NCBI GenBank assembly: GCA_015657535.1
Contig: JADHZB010000576.1
Location: 1-37,176 of the forward strand
Source: Nephromyces sp. MM_2019
Taxonomy: Eukaryota > Apicomplexa > Aconoidasida > Nephromycida
Direction of reading: 5' to 3'
Length of the DNA stretch: 37,176 bases
Shown piece after piece: positions 22,758-36,000 of this stretch (position 1 is its first letter; every line of letters starts with the position of its first letter). The notes beneath the pieces are model-generated. The model ran no database searches, was not told the DNA's origin, and saw only the letters and a list, made by a program, of their open reading frames with translations. A program made the translations under genes and the position numbers.

Positions 22758-25700
22758 ATGTTTCAAATAAAAATGTTTTCAAAGTGTTTAACTAAAATAG
22801 CGCTATCTGTTCTACTAATAATATGTCACTATTATAGGCCTGGGTATAAAGTTGCTTTTTCTTTACGTAAGTATTTTAATATAAAGATTTTAATGCGCTT
22901 AGACAAGAATGTTTATTTTAAAATGTTATTTTCTAAATTTTATAAAAACTTAGATATGAATCATTGGCTATACCTTCAAAATACAAACCCTGTTAAAAGC
23001 CTTTATGAGATAATTGAGAAAAGTTCATATAACGACAGGGAACTTTTTGGTCACAGGGCTTTTTATTACATTGAAGACAACAATGAAAATAATGAACAGT
23101 GGAGATACTTTCTTGAAAATTACATTCATAGACCAATATATGGACAAAAGGTATGCCCAATCTTTAATTTAGAAAATTTTTTATGAAACTAAATGTAAAT
23201 TCTACTTTTATTTACCCATTGAATATGAAATCTGAGCTTATAAGATTTCAAACATCCTTGGATTAAAAAAGTTAAGGTTATCTAGTTATCTTGCTTCGCT
23301 TTTCTATTTTTCTATCTTTCAGAAATCATGGGCAGCAACCCATAAAAATGAATTATATGGCCATTTTTTTCATTTAAATAATAGTTGTATAAAAGCACCA
23401 AAAGAAGAAATTGAAAAGCATTTTGAACAATTTTTAAAAGATATCTGCATCAAAATTATAGGTTAGTATACTCAATTTTGTTGGATGTAGCTACTTTAAA
23501 TCTTTTATTCAAATATCTAAACTTGATTCGTGCAAATTATCAGAAATTTTGAAGCTTGAAAATGATGATTGTAGTACAAAAAAAGGTGACTTATACATAA
23601 TCATTGAAAATTAATTGACCAGTTAAAAATATTCTTAAAAATACTTCGAAATGCCATATATGAGACTTCATTTTTCAAACTAATGTATCCTAATTGTAAA
23701 TTGAAAATTTGAATTCAGTTGTACTGATTGCGGAATTAGAAGGCTTTTATGAAAGTATTTTAGTCAATTACCAAAACCAACTTGTGTTTGAAATAAACGA
23801 CCATTCAGTTTTCCGTAAATTTGAATTTGAAATCAGATATAAAGGCAAGGGTGACCAAGAGCTAATAAAAAACTTCTGTAGATATATGCTCACTCAAAAA
23901 GACATTATAGATGAGGAAAATTGTAAAATTCTCTATAAATTTGACATTAATGAATTATCGATAAGCCGAAAGTATTATCACATAAAGATGGATTCTGAAT
24001 TGTGGTATACGTGTGTCTCCTATCAGCATAGGATGGATGAAAGAATTAACTATTTTGATCTGTTAAATTGCTATTATGATAAAGCAACAACATCATTTGA
24101 CAATTTGATTAAAGGCAAATTTGATATGAAAAATCTTTCACAAATAATAAATCTTATCCTAAAACTAAATGCCTATTCCTCATCAAGCCTAGTAAATGAT
24201 CCAAATTTGAGAAAAATTGGGTATGACTCATACCTTAGATTTAATAAAAAAATAATTTTACCTTGTGAGCTTCGGCATGGGGATGTAGATTCATTCGATG
24301 ATCAAATTGGCTCTTATAGAAACTATTTTGAAGTCAATAATACTTTCAAGCTTGTTATAATAAAGACAAATGGATTAGGTTAGACTTGTTGAAGTTTTTT
24401 CGTGATAACTGTTTTAGAAAATTGTTTGTTATGGATAGCTATGTCATTATTTAGTTAAAATAGTATTTGAGTCACTAGGAAAAACTTTATTAAATCTCAT
24501 TGATATAAATAATTATTAAATTTCCATGTGAAATCTTGTGATACGAATATCAAGCTATAGTTAGATGTTGAATATAAATTACTTTACAGACTTCGGTTTC
24601 ACGGATTTCGTTGGAAAGTTGAATAAATCCCAATTGGCAATGTTAGAAATTATTAAAAAATTATTTTCATTACGAGATTCTGTAACTTTTGGTTATGATC
24701 CATTCTCGCTTGATGACAATAAGGTTGATAATCTTGATAAATGGACATTTATTAATCATTACCTTATGAAAAGTATTCCTGAACTGGTGAGACTTTGCTC
24801 ATGTAGTTGTATAATGTGGTTACGGTTTTTACTAAGTCACGCTAAGAAAACGAATAATGTATGTGAAACCTTTTTAAAGCGACCATTTTCGATATTCAAA
24901 AATACTTTAGGCTCAGCATAAGGAAGCAATAGAAAATCAGATCATAGAAGAAATTGCATCCCTTTATTCATTTGGAGTCCATGAAGATAAACAGGACTAC
25001 TTGTTAGGATTGACGACTTACAAAAAAGAATTTATGAATGACTGTTTTTTAAAGCTATACATATACACATTTGGTAAATACTAATTTTTATTATGATTCA
25101 CTCATTAAAAATATATTACAATATTTTCCTCTAGAAAAAAGTTACTTTGCTTCCAAAGGTTTTCCTAACCCACCAAATAGAGGTAATAATGTGATAAGAG
25201 ATTTTCATCACTTTATTTTAATAATCTAATTGAACAACTTAAAGTTGTTATAAGCACATGAGACACTCATTTTCTTTGCAGTCAAATTAAGATTCATGGA
25301 GCCAACAGGTCTTGTTAGAATATTTGACAGGCGTAATAAATCCAAAATGATAGAAGTATTGATGCCTGCTTTAAAAAATGATTTTGATCTTGAATTTTTT
25401 AGTTATAGAACGGATTTCTTATTAGGTCAAATACCTACAACAAGCCTCCCAATGTGGATTCGGGAATGCATGCTTAGTAGTGATTTATCAGAAGTTTTAG
25501 AGCATGAGCTCTTAGTAAGTGAAATTGAAATACTAGAGAGCAAATTTTTTGAAGAACTATCTTTGGATGGAATTAATAATCGGCTAATGAAAAATGAATT
25601 CTTGAAAGAGGTTTTGAGAATCTTTTATAATATTATTGATCATTCAATTGATAAATCTAAACGAATGTTGGAGTCTATACCTCAATTAGCTATACGTAAC

Positions 25701-25949
25701 GCCAATAATGCCAGTGCCATCAGGCAAAGACTCTTTATGGATCTTATCAAACGTAACATTTATTGGAAAAATATTTCTGTCAAAGCAAGCCAGCATTTAG
25801 ATTTATATAAAATTAGAGCTTCTACTCCGCATTGGTTTAGTACACTGCCAAATAAGAGTTTATTAGGAGCATCGCCCCCAGCACTTATCCCAGCTCTATT
25901 TTTTCGGAATTTTGAGATTTATATACCAAGGGAAAAAAACAAAGTTTAA
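22758..25949 (+). CDS. secreted tandem-family protein, left paralog (nine exons)
   Basis: Exons: 22758-22866, 22903-23150, 23323-23461, 23544-23585, 23719-24378, 24590-24786, 24917-25073, 25135-25182, 25282-25949; 755 aa. The first intron is only 36 nt and in frame; if retained the product is 767 aa. Residues 10-23 (CLTKIALSVLLIIC) form a signal-peptide core, so the protein is probably secreted or placed in a secretory organelle. No domain is recognised. Blocks shared with the right paralog are EQWRYFLENY (end of exon 2), HKNEL (exon 3), LEGFY and SISRKYYHIKMDSELW (exon 5), FEVNNTFKLVIIK (end of exon 5), GYDPFSLDDNKVDNL (exon 6), IASLYS and FLKLYIYTFG (exon 7) and PALFFRNFEIY at the C terminus. 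Few cysteines and no later membrane span are seen. A second ATG at 22773 is an equally good start. Function unknown. Confidence 0.85.
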
Positions 25950-26774
25950 AATAGATAAAATTATTATATTAACTGTACGCAACCAACTGCTTTCAAGCGA
26001 CTTAACACAGCTTGTTGCATTTGCATAAATTAGTTGGGCACTCCTATTATAAGCTTTATAACTCACGTGTATTTATTTACATTCCACTTATAACTACGTT
26101 TTAGTAGTTTTTATAATTAATTCTTGCTTAATTAACTTTATCACCGAGTATCTAATAGGTTTATCTTTTTTACTTATTAAGTTAGTCAAGTCAATTTGGG
26201 AAGGAAAGCTGATCAACTAACATTTAAAGAATTAGTCATTCCATTATAAGATTATATATATTTACTAATTGGTAAAACAATTTCGGAATCAAATTTCTGG
26301 AAATAAGTAAATAGAGCTTCAAATTTAATACAAGGAACACAATTTGTTTTATAATACAGATTTCAATTTATTCAAGGCTTAACAATTATTATTAATGAGT
26401 ATAGTATATATCTAGCATTATGGCAGAGTAACAGAAATCATATCAACTTAAGAAAGGGCAACATTTAAGCTCAATATAGCTAATTGATCATTTTATTTTG
26501 ACTCAATTAATTATTATACTCAAGTTATAGTAGCTAATATAGCTTACAAGATTAATATAATTTAAACAATAATAGTAGTAGTTTTTGGAGCCTTCATGCT
26601 TTGAATATTCGTTAAATTATCAAATTGAGGTGGGATAGTGGCTTTAATATGAGATACTTCATAAGAGTGATTTTGAAAAAAAATTGTCAGGAACCTGTTT
26701 CCACATATTTATGCATTGAACTTTAAAATTGACTACATTAATATAAAGAAATTGATGAAACTTTATATGTATAT
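25950..26774. other. spacer between the left paralog and the pseudogene
   Basis: No exon of the family's 5' half (exons 1-6) is recognisable here, so the pseudogene to the right appears to lack those exons. The sequence is AT-rich with no other feature. Confidence 0.45.
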
Positions 26775-27516
26775 AAAATCAAGCTTGAGAAAGCAGAGAT
26801 AGACCAGAAGCAAATGCATCTTTCTAATGCCGTAATCAACTCGGAAATTTATAAAAAAGATTTTAGGCTTGTAGAAAAATACTTTTAAATAAAAATTCAA
26901 GTAAGCACTAGAGCACTGGAGATAGTGTTTGTTGAACATGGGATTGGACAACATAGGGAGGAATTTATTATTGAAAATGGAGATCCTTTAATTACCTTGG
27001 ATGATTTTTAATCTTCTAACGAATTTACGACAGTAGTTTGGCATATTTTAATCGTGTTGGTTGAATTAAAAAAAGTTCAAGATTCAAGTATATAGAGTCA
27101 GTATCTACTATAGCAGAAAATATGCTCTATAAATATATGCACTTATCTGATGCTTATGATGTATATCAGTCTAATTAAGAATTCTTGAGACATATATTTG
27201 TTAGTTTTAAGCATAGTATACAAACGTGCCTCCAGGTTAAGTAGCACTTAAGGGTGTAGAGGACACTCAAAAGACAATAGTTTGGTATTGATTGTTTAAA
27301 GAGCAGAATTACCTAACAAATATAAAAAGAAAGGTTGGAATGAAACATGTGTTATACATTAAAGATGTGTTGGCAATGGCTTGTATGGACTAAAAGTTGA
27401 TGAATCAGATTGGATCTAAAAATTACAGAAGCCACGAAACACTAGTCGACTATCAAGGGAAACTACCAGCTCTACTTTTTAGTACGTTCAGAATGTTGAA
27501 AAAAGTGAGGAATTAA
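26775..27516 (+). pseudogene. decayed third copy of the secreted family (exons 7-9 region)
   Basis: Remnants appear in family order. Near 26820-26914 a frame with IYKKDF and an interrupted EKYF..IKI ends at a GTAAGC donor, matching exon 7 of the intact copies. At 27098-27240 a frame reads SVSTIAENML, then HLSDAYDVYQSN, a stop, and EFLRHIFVSFKHSI, matching VSEIEILESKFFEEL..NEFLKEVLRIF of the left gene. At 27378 GLYGLK..DW matches LYGIR..SW of the right gene. Finally PALLFSTFRM matches PALFFRNFEIY just before a stop. The last three pieces lie in three different frames with several in-frame stops, so the copy is dead. Exons 1-6 are not recognisable. Pieces similar to each intact gene suggest an ancestral form or gene conversion. 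Confidence 0.75.
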
Positions 27517-27570
27517 CTAAATAAAAAAAACATAATTTGGAAATTAAAATCAATTTTTAACTTCCAACAG

Positions 27571-28400
27571 TGAATAAATCTTCACCCAAAGATAAAACTT
27601 TGATACAAAAATTGAAATTGTTTCTAATTGTTCTTGTTTTAAAGCATCAACTTGCTTACTAACAAATTTTTATAAAACTTAAAGTACTGTTTATTAACTA
27701 CTGAATCATGGTCTCCCATGTTTTGAATTTTCAAAATGTTCCCATTTTAAGTATATTTCATTGACCCACTTGGAAATTCTTGTAGCCAAATTCCCTTGGT
27801 CAAACTCACCAGGAATAAATTAGTAACCAATTAGGTTTTTTTCAGTTATCACAACTTGAAAAAAAATCAAGTTCAAATGTTTAGAGAAAGGCTAAAGAAT
27901 CAAATCACTCTTAACATGCTTCCTTCCTTTACAGGTATTGAATTATCAAGCTTTTAGCTACATATTTCCATTATCTGGAAGCATACCAATTTTTTTAAAT
28001 TTATCTGATGCTATGTAATTCAATAAAAGGATCTTAAGTTAAGTTTGTAATAATTTTAAAAATAACTCAGTCAATTTTATATTATTTAGTTCTATAATAG
28101 ACTTTTACTTGAATCACGCTAGAGTGCCCATTGTAGTGGCGAAGGAGCAATATCGTATATTTAATTAATCACAGTGATGGAATAAGGTGGTATAAATAAG
28201 TTATTGCCCCGTAGTTTTGATTTTTATGTACAGACAAGGCAAATAAGCTGCTAAGCTAAATTACTAAACAATTAGCCTTTAAAAGTATTCGCTTAACTTG
28301 TTGAAATATATCAGTCCTACAAGATGCACAAGTTTCCTATAATTCGTCTAGTTACATAATCAGTTACTAAGAAGTTGTGGATATGATTCAAAACAATCTT
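27571..28400. repeat. duplicated 3' flank, copy 1 (behind the pseudogene)
   Basis: This segment resembles 36320-37170 in order. Shared words are a TTCACCC block just past each stop, a CAGGxATAAATTA block, TTTxCATxATCTG, ATGCTA, CAAATAAGCTG (28240-28250 and 37011-37021) and TATTCGCTTA (28286 and 37059). The resemblance is diverged but collinear, so the flank was duplicated together with a gene copy. I see no gene inside it. Confidence 0.65.
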
Positions 28401-31400
28401 TGTTTGGTACTTCCCTCTCCGGTGATAAGTAACACATCCTATTGTTTCTACAACAATCAAAATGTAAATATAGAATCTTTACTCTTTCATTTTCTATCTT
28501 AGGCTCTCGAAAAATGTTTTATTTTCATGAAAATAGAATTATAAACATTGGAACAGCCCTAACCAAAGACTATTAAACATAATGATAAATACTATAAGTA
28601 TGCAAAAAACCCTTATAATTCAAAATTTTTACTGTCTCTTATTGAATTTTGTAGTCTCAATAGAACAACAATGATGAATTATAATTTATTGCTGGTAATT
28701 AATTATATTAAATAATTCAATTTATGACAATATGTTATGCTTTTACAGCTTAGTCACGAGATTATTAGAGTAAGCTCCATAAATTTCATATTTGAGTAAA
28801 AGTATCATCTAGAGGAATTGTTTAATAAAGCACAATCAATCAATAGTCAAATCTTATTAAAATGATTCACTGGAATTACCTATAAAATAATTTTAATGAA
28901 TAAGCCTATTAGTCAAGCTATAAGAGTTGCAGAACAAGACAAAACAGATAATTAGTCATTCAATTAGAGTGTAAAAGATATTAATAATATGATATGACTT
29001 ATGAAACAAATTTAAATTGATCTAATTTGGATAAATTTGCTAATTGCTCGATAAATGTATTTAATAAAGGAATGAAATTTGACCCAAATTATACAAGAAT
29101 TATAAATAAATAAATAATTTTTTATTTTTGTATTCAATATTGATTTAAACCTTGAAGCTAGAATCAATCAACAACAAGTTTAGAGATACGAGTTATATAA
29201 TATAATTAAAAAGGCAAATTATAATTAGGCAATCAATATCTTTGATAATTGAACAGTGATTTGAGTTAGAGCTTGCTTCATTGTTGATGTTGATATTTTA
29301 TATGAATTAATTATATATGACTAATAAGCATTCCAAATCGACATAAATGAGATAAATATAATTCGAATTAAGTGATAATTAATAAAGTTATCTTAATTGC
29401 AGTTTTAGCATTTTATTTAAATAAGGCTCACCAGTTTATTCTATGTGAGAATTATCCTATGTGACTTGACATTTTTGGTTTTTTTAAGTCTAAATTACAA
29501 CAAAACAGCTAAGCAAATTTTCAAAATTCAGGGTTTATCATAGGACTAAAGGACAACTGATCAAATTTCTCATTTAAATGATGCGTTCGCTTTATAAATA
29601 ATTTCATTAGAAAGTTTAGTGTCATTATTTCACTATCAAAACTATTTCACAAATGATTGGATATTTAGATTTTATTAAATTCTTTTATATTAGCTCACCT
29701 AATTCAGAGAATTCACTTATATTCGACAATCATGATAATTCATACTAAGCTCATTATGGATTAAATTGGGGCTGGACAATATGTTTTAGCACCATAATTC
29801 CTTTTGAGTGGTAATACAAGTAAAAATACATATATGTAAATTTAATTTCACATAAACGAGCAAATAATTTGAACAAATATTCGAAGCCCATAAAATTTTA
29901 TTCACGTAAAAAATATGTTGTAACTACAATGTCTATTGAAAACTTATTTAATGCTTAGTGAATAGAGATGAGGCCTAGTCTAAGGCTTATGTTTTTTCTA
30001 TTGACTGAGTAACCAGTTTTGTTTGAATGTTTAGGTGTTATAAGGTAGAAGTCCAAATTATGTAAAAAAATATAATGGAACTATGAAGTATTCAATTGTC
30101 CTTGGAGTAATCTACCCACTTTCGCTTATATTCTCTTCAGAATGTATTTGCAATGTATATGATAAAAATGTCCCAAAGTAAAAAAAAAATTTCCCAATCA
30201 GGCACTTGAGTATATATTGCTTATACCAACTGTGCCCTAATGTCACGAATCCGTTAGAAAATGAAAATTATTAATTATTGGTCTTTGACATATGGTTGCT
30301 TCATCGATCTTTTGGTAAAATAAGAAACTAATTAAAACATTGTTAAATTTGAGACATTCTAAGTATAAAAATTTTAAAACTAAAAAACAGTAATACAAGT
30401 ATAAAAATTGAAGGGACATAAAAATTAAAATTATAAATAGACAATCCGCTTTGTTCTTCAACTATTAAGTTATTACCCATAGCTAAATACATCTGGAAAT
30501 AAAATTTTGGCTTCTTTTTTTATTTCTAGTATAGAGGGGTAACATATTGTGAAGTATGAAATATACCAAAAGTGATAATTTTTTATTATATAGATATTCA
30601 TCTATTTTGATATGGTTATTTGTGGGTGGATTTGGTATAGTACAAGGTGTTTGTGTACAAAAAATTAAGTGTGTGTGAAATTTTTTCGCTGAATAAGTTA
30701 TGTTAAAATCATATCAACTTGTGTTGAGACTGAGTTAAGTAAAGATTAATAAAGGGAGATATACGTAGTTTGAATTAGTAACATTGTGTGAGATTGGTTT
30801 ATCGAAATAACAATTTAAGTTTTGCAAAGTATCAGCATTGCTTGGTGCTTACTATTTAAATTAGACATGTATGAAAACTTATAAACTCGGCATAAAATGT
30901 ATTATTTAAGAGTTTAGAAAGTAAAAACTGTTATTCTTGTATAGTAATTAACAACTTGTGACATTGCTTTTAATAATTTGAAGTTATTAACTACAAGCTA
31001 TCAGATGTGCATGACATTTTCTTAGTAAGAAATCGCTTCAATTTGCCATATATAAAGTTAAAACTCAAAATTCAGCTTGATAGATAGTAATGAGATAATA
31101 TGCTCAATCTTAATATGAATGATGCTCCTTCTTAAGTTCACTGATGTGTGAAATTTATCTCTTGTTGGTGATATTTGTACAATTGCACTTAGAGGAATCT
31201 CACAAAGGGTTAGCTATTATTTTCAACACTGTAGATCTCTACTAATTTGTGTTGGAATGATTGTGGTTTAACTTTTTCAAGTCATCAACTGAATATGGGA
31301 TATCTCCGTGGAATCATGAATGTTTAATTCTTACCAAATTAGAGTATTATTGTATAGATAGGATAGGCGAAAGAGCTTAAAAGGGAGACCATTGGTGTTG

Positions 31401-33008
31401 AATTCATAAAGGTGAGTTAAGTTTATTCATAACAAACAAAAATCAACTTAAGTAAATCACTAAATATCTATAATATTTCTTCGCAAAATTTACTGATATA
31501 AAACTAACTGATTTGTGAGTGAAACTTACAAAATTGCATTTGGAAAATTCTCATAAACTAATTGTTTTTAAATTGTGAGCTCCTATTGATTTTTTTCCAA
31601 TTGAATTTTACAGATTGTAGTGCTTTTACATAAATTTCCCATTAATTTGGTGAAGTTTTCAATTCTCCAATTGAGTTTGAAGGTTTTATGCATTAATGTC
31701 TTGAGGAGATTTGTATATGAAAAATTGGATTTCTTAGAATTTACAAATTTTCACTAGAATATGGTATAATGAACTTGAAATAAATTACAAGGCGTTAGGA
31801 TTACATGAAATCTCCCTAAAAGTAAATCATGCTTCTAACATTCGTACAAATTTAAGAAACTATATATAGTACATTGATTAAATCCAGAAATGTGTATAAT
31901 ACACTATGAATTTATCATTCCTATCTTTAAGTCCCAATTTAGAACTTTGAAAATCTGACGCGAATTTACAGGGAAATTTGGGGTATGCTTGACAAGAGAA
32001 AAGTGCCTAAAAAGAAGCTTATTGATAAATATCTGGTAAACCTTATTCAAATATACAAAATATACATGCTATAACATCTGCTGGGATTATTATTTTACTG
32101 GTAGAATCGTTTATATCATGAGAGATTGAATTTCTAACCAAGATTTCTACTTATCTTTCAAAATAATTATTATAGCTTTATTAAAATGAAAGCCATTCTA
32201 TGAGCATGACTTCAGGTGTGTTTGTCTCCGATACGAAATTTCTAAAACAATTCAAAAGATGCATCATTCAATAAGTTTGGTTGAGAAATTTATTTTAAAA
32301 TTGTTAAAAATGCAAGGCCTGATAGTAAGTAACCTGGCATCGTTCGTGCTTAACCATGTGTAAATTGTTTATGTGGGTAAATAGAATTTAATCATAACCC
32401 ACTTTGTAAAAGCACTTCTTGTAACAGAATATATGGCATAGAATATCTGGCTAGGGTGAGATTTGGATGTACTTTCAATTGTCATTAGATTTTTTTCTAT
32501 CACCTATAGATTTGCAATAGTGGCATCTATAATTTAGTCTAATTTTTCAAAATTTTAGTATTTAAGCCTAGTTTAATCATTATGTAAGCTTTCTAGCTGC
32601 TTGATACCGAATTATCTCATATATGAGATTTAGATTTATAATGTGCATTAAATATCTTAGAATAGCGTTGCTATAGGTGATCTGATAATCAATTTTAGAA
32701 TTTAAATAATAAAATTATTTTATATAAGCATCAATGAAAAAAGAATTATTTGATTCCTAAAGACCAGAAATAAGATTTAACGAGCTTAAAGTGTTGATGA
32801 AAACCTGAATCTTACACTAAGGAAAATCTGAATAAAATAATTCAATATTTGTAAATCTAATGAACTTGAAGTTACTTTGAATCATAAAGATATTTTAAGT
32901 TTAGATAATTTATAGCATTTAATCATTGGTAGAACCAAGACTCCTCCCTATTTGGAATTTGGCTACTTTAATATTACACATCGAAATCATGTAAATTACA
33001 TGTTAAAA
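28401..33008. other. 4.6-kb gene-free stretch between family copies
   Basis: No open frame or exon chain was supported. The section 28800-29110 has stretches of coding-like composition broken by many TAA/TAG codons and could be a very old family copy, but no family block was identified. Between 30600 and 31400 the + strand is mildly TG-rich. The region presumably contains the promoter of the right paralog at its right edge. Confidence 0.45.
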
Positions 33009-36000
33009 ATGATTATAAAGCTTTCAAGTCAAATAATAATTTTTTTATTATTTGTAAATGTTCTTTGTATAGAATTCTTATTGAAACCAATAGGTGAGAA
33101 TAAAATTCACCTTTCATCATAAAATATTCAAATGTTTTACCTTCAACTTTTACATTTTATGCCTCTATTCAATTAACGTTCAGACAATGAAATGCTTAAT
33201 AGTTTTAGGATTGGAGAATCAGGCATGATCAAATCATTAAAGGATATTATTTTATCTTATCATATTAATGAGAGCCAAAGTAATTTATTTCCAGGAAATA
33301 AGGATAGTAGCTCATATTCAGGAAATGTGGCTTTTAGCTATCTTATATACAAAGGCAGAGTCAATGCAAAATTAAATGAACAGCTACAGCTTGAGCAATG
33401 GGAATATTTTGTGGATAACTATTTAAAGAAAAAATCCAAAAATTCTAAAACTGGTGAAGAGGTTCGACTCTAATAGCTAACTTTCTGATACCCATGTATA
33501 ATTAACATAAAAACTCTTTTTCATAGCTAAATCATGCTTATTATTTGTTTTAGTTACTGTTTGTCTTCAATTAAGTTGAGCTCACATTTTTAATAAATTA
33601 TTTAAAATATAATTCAGTATAAATGGATGGATAAGCATGCTAATGAACTCTTTCAAATCTATTTGGATAAAGTTTATGGAGGCCAATTGGATTTGTTAAG
33701 TTATTCAGCTGCAGGTATAGATCCTAGAATTGAAGTCTTAAGACAAATCTGCAACCTTGTGCAAAGTTAGTTTCTTTAAACGTACATTGCGTTACTCATT
33801 ATCTTTATGGCTAAAATTAACAATTATAATATCTCACGTAGAGTTGGTTAAAAACAAGAAAAAATTAACCTCAATTGATCATAAACGAGGTAATTTCCAA
33901 AATTGATAATAAGAAAATTATTTAACATTATTTGTTTTTGGAATTAGAAATATAAAATGATGTTCCAAAATTTTTAAGTTATTATTGTAATAAACTTAGA
34001 ATTTGTAAGCAAACGACATAAAATTTTGTTTGTAAAATTTGACTTTAGTTAGTTTCCTCTTAAAGTTGGAAGGTATTTATAGAAATGTGACTGTAAGATT
34101 CTCAAAACCAATTTCCTTTCAAACACATGTTGATGTCTTTGCTCATGCTGAAATGATTAGCAAATACACTGGGGGCAATGATCATAGGATCATCACAATA
34201 TATTGTAAATTATATCAGCAAACATATAAGTATTATGATGAATTGTGCTTAGAATTTCTGCAAGCACCAATTTTAAAAATACCGTCTATAATGCGAACTT
34301 ATTATAAGATAGAGATGGAACCTGGTTTATGGGCTAGGTCGAATTCAAATGTGGATGTAGACAATTTAGACCACTTTGAAAAAATAAAAATTTACAAAAT
34401 ATTAAGAAGACCTAGTATTCAAAAAAGATTGAATAGCCAATACAAAACTGATTTGATTATAGAAAATTTTAAAACAATAAATTTATTGAAACATCTTTCT
34501 GATGCCCGTTTTGATGGTTTTAATAAGAGAGCTGTTGTAAAGAATTCTTTAAAATTGAATTTTCTTAAACATGAAGAAACATTTGTTTTTAGCAAAGAGG
34601 AAAGAGAGGGCATTCTAACATCGATGAGGGAGCAAGCTAAATTTTTGAAGACACATTTTGAAATTCAGAAAACCTTCAAGGTTATAATTTTAAAGAGTGC
34701 ATTGATTGGTTAGTTTATTTTACTATTAACGTCGATTATTCTTTTATAAAGCACCCATATATTTGTTATATATATATAACTATATATACTTAAATAGATA
34801 ATAAATAAAGTATTAACAATACAATTTACGCATAAATGAAGATAACAATCACATATTGGCTGGTATTATTCGATAGCTACTTTCCTATAAAATTGGCTAC
34901 ACATACTAATATAAAAATGAATATAATTGCTTTCAGATAGGACATTTTTAAAACTAATTGAATTCATGAGCGAATCTTTTGACTTAATGGAAAACTTAAT
35001 ATTAAAATTGAAAGAGATTCAAGATATAGACATAGAAGATGGCTTTGATCCCTTTTCACTCGAAAATTGTGGAACTGATAATTTGCTGAGATGGAATTAC
35101 ATCAAAGAAAATTTTATGAAAAAATACTATACACCAGTGAGGAGTTGATTAACATAAATATAAAATATGTAGATATGATATACCAATTATAATTTTATAA
35201 ACGTTTAACTCTCAGAATCTACTAAATTTTTACTATTTCAAAGGAAGTTTTATATTTTTGTATGTTTTAGGATTCTCAAACATATTACAATGCACTAGAA
35301 AGCAGTGTTATAAAGGAGATAGCAGCTTTATATTCACATATCGAGGATGAAGATTTTAACCAATTTTATGAAGCGCTAAGCGATCACAAAAATGAATTTT
35401 TGGATGATGTTATTTTTAAATTATATTTATATGTATTTGGTAAGGAATAAACAATTTTTGTCTTTATGATAGTATAAATACTCAAACAATTAATGTTAAA
35501 TCAGTAAAAAATAGCAAGGATCAAATGCTTGGAAATAATTTAGGTATATTAGCATTTTAAGCTATAACATATTCAATGTATCTACCTCAATATTATGAGG
35601 CTATGGCACATGATAAAAATAAATTAAGCAATGTTTTTAAATTTTTGCAGTAAAATTTTCTTATATACCGAATCTTGTAAATGTGAAGATAAATAGAAGA
35701 TTTAAACAAAGTTTCAATATTCTTATACGCTTTATTGAGTTTGATTTTGCGTATGAAAACCTTAAAAATCCAAAATTTTGGATAAAGTATATTGAAGCTA
35801 ACAAGAATGAATTTCCAGTATATATCCAAGAAAATTATAAGAAATGTGATTGGATGAAATACAATTTAACATTTAATTTTGATAAACCAGAATTTGTTAT
35901 GACAGAAAGATCATTTAGTCAAAATTTAAAAACATCCCAAGCTAGCAGATATAACAATAAGATTTTTCTGAAGAGTGCTTTTGAGGCAGTTTTAAAGGTA

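Noticed and set aside
26780..27430. Resemblance of QMHLSNAVINSEIY and GLYGLK to copia-type reverse transcriptase motifs
   Set aside because: The same segments align better, in order and with the expected spacing, to exons 7-9 of the flanking paralogs, and no integrase, protease or terminal repeat is present.
30243..30461. 72-codon minus-strand frame rich in Phe and Leu
   Set aside because: Composition is what AT-rich DNA gives by chance, and there is no neighbouring exon or recognisable motif.
34419..34613. 64-codon minus-strand frame inside the right paralog
   Set aside because: It is a shadow of the 660-nt exon, whose + strand frame is conserved in the paralog.
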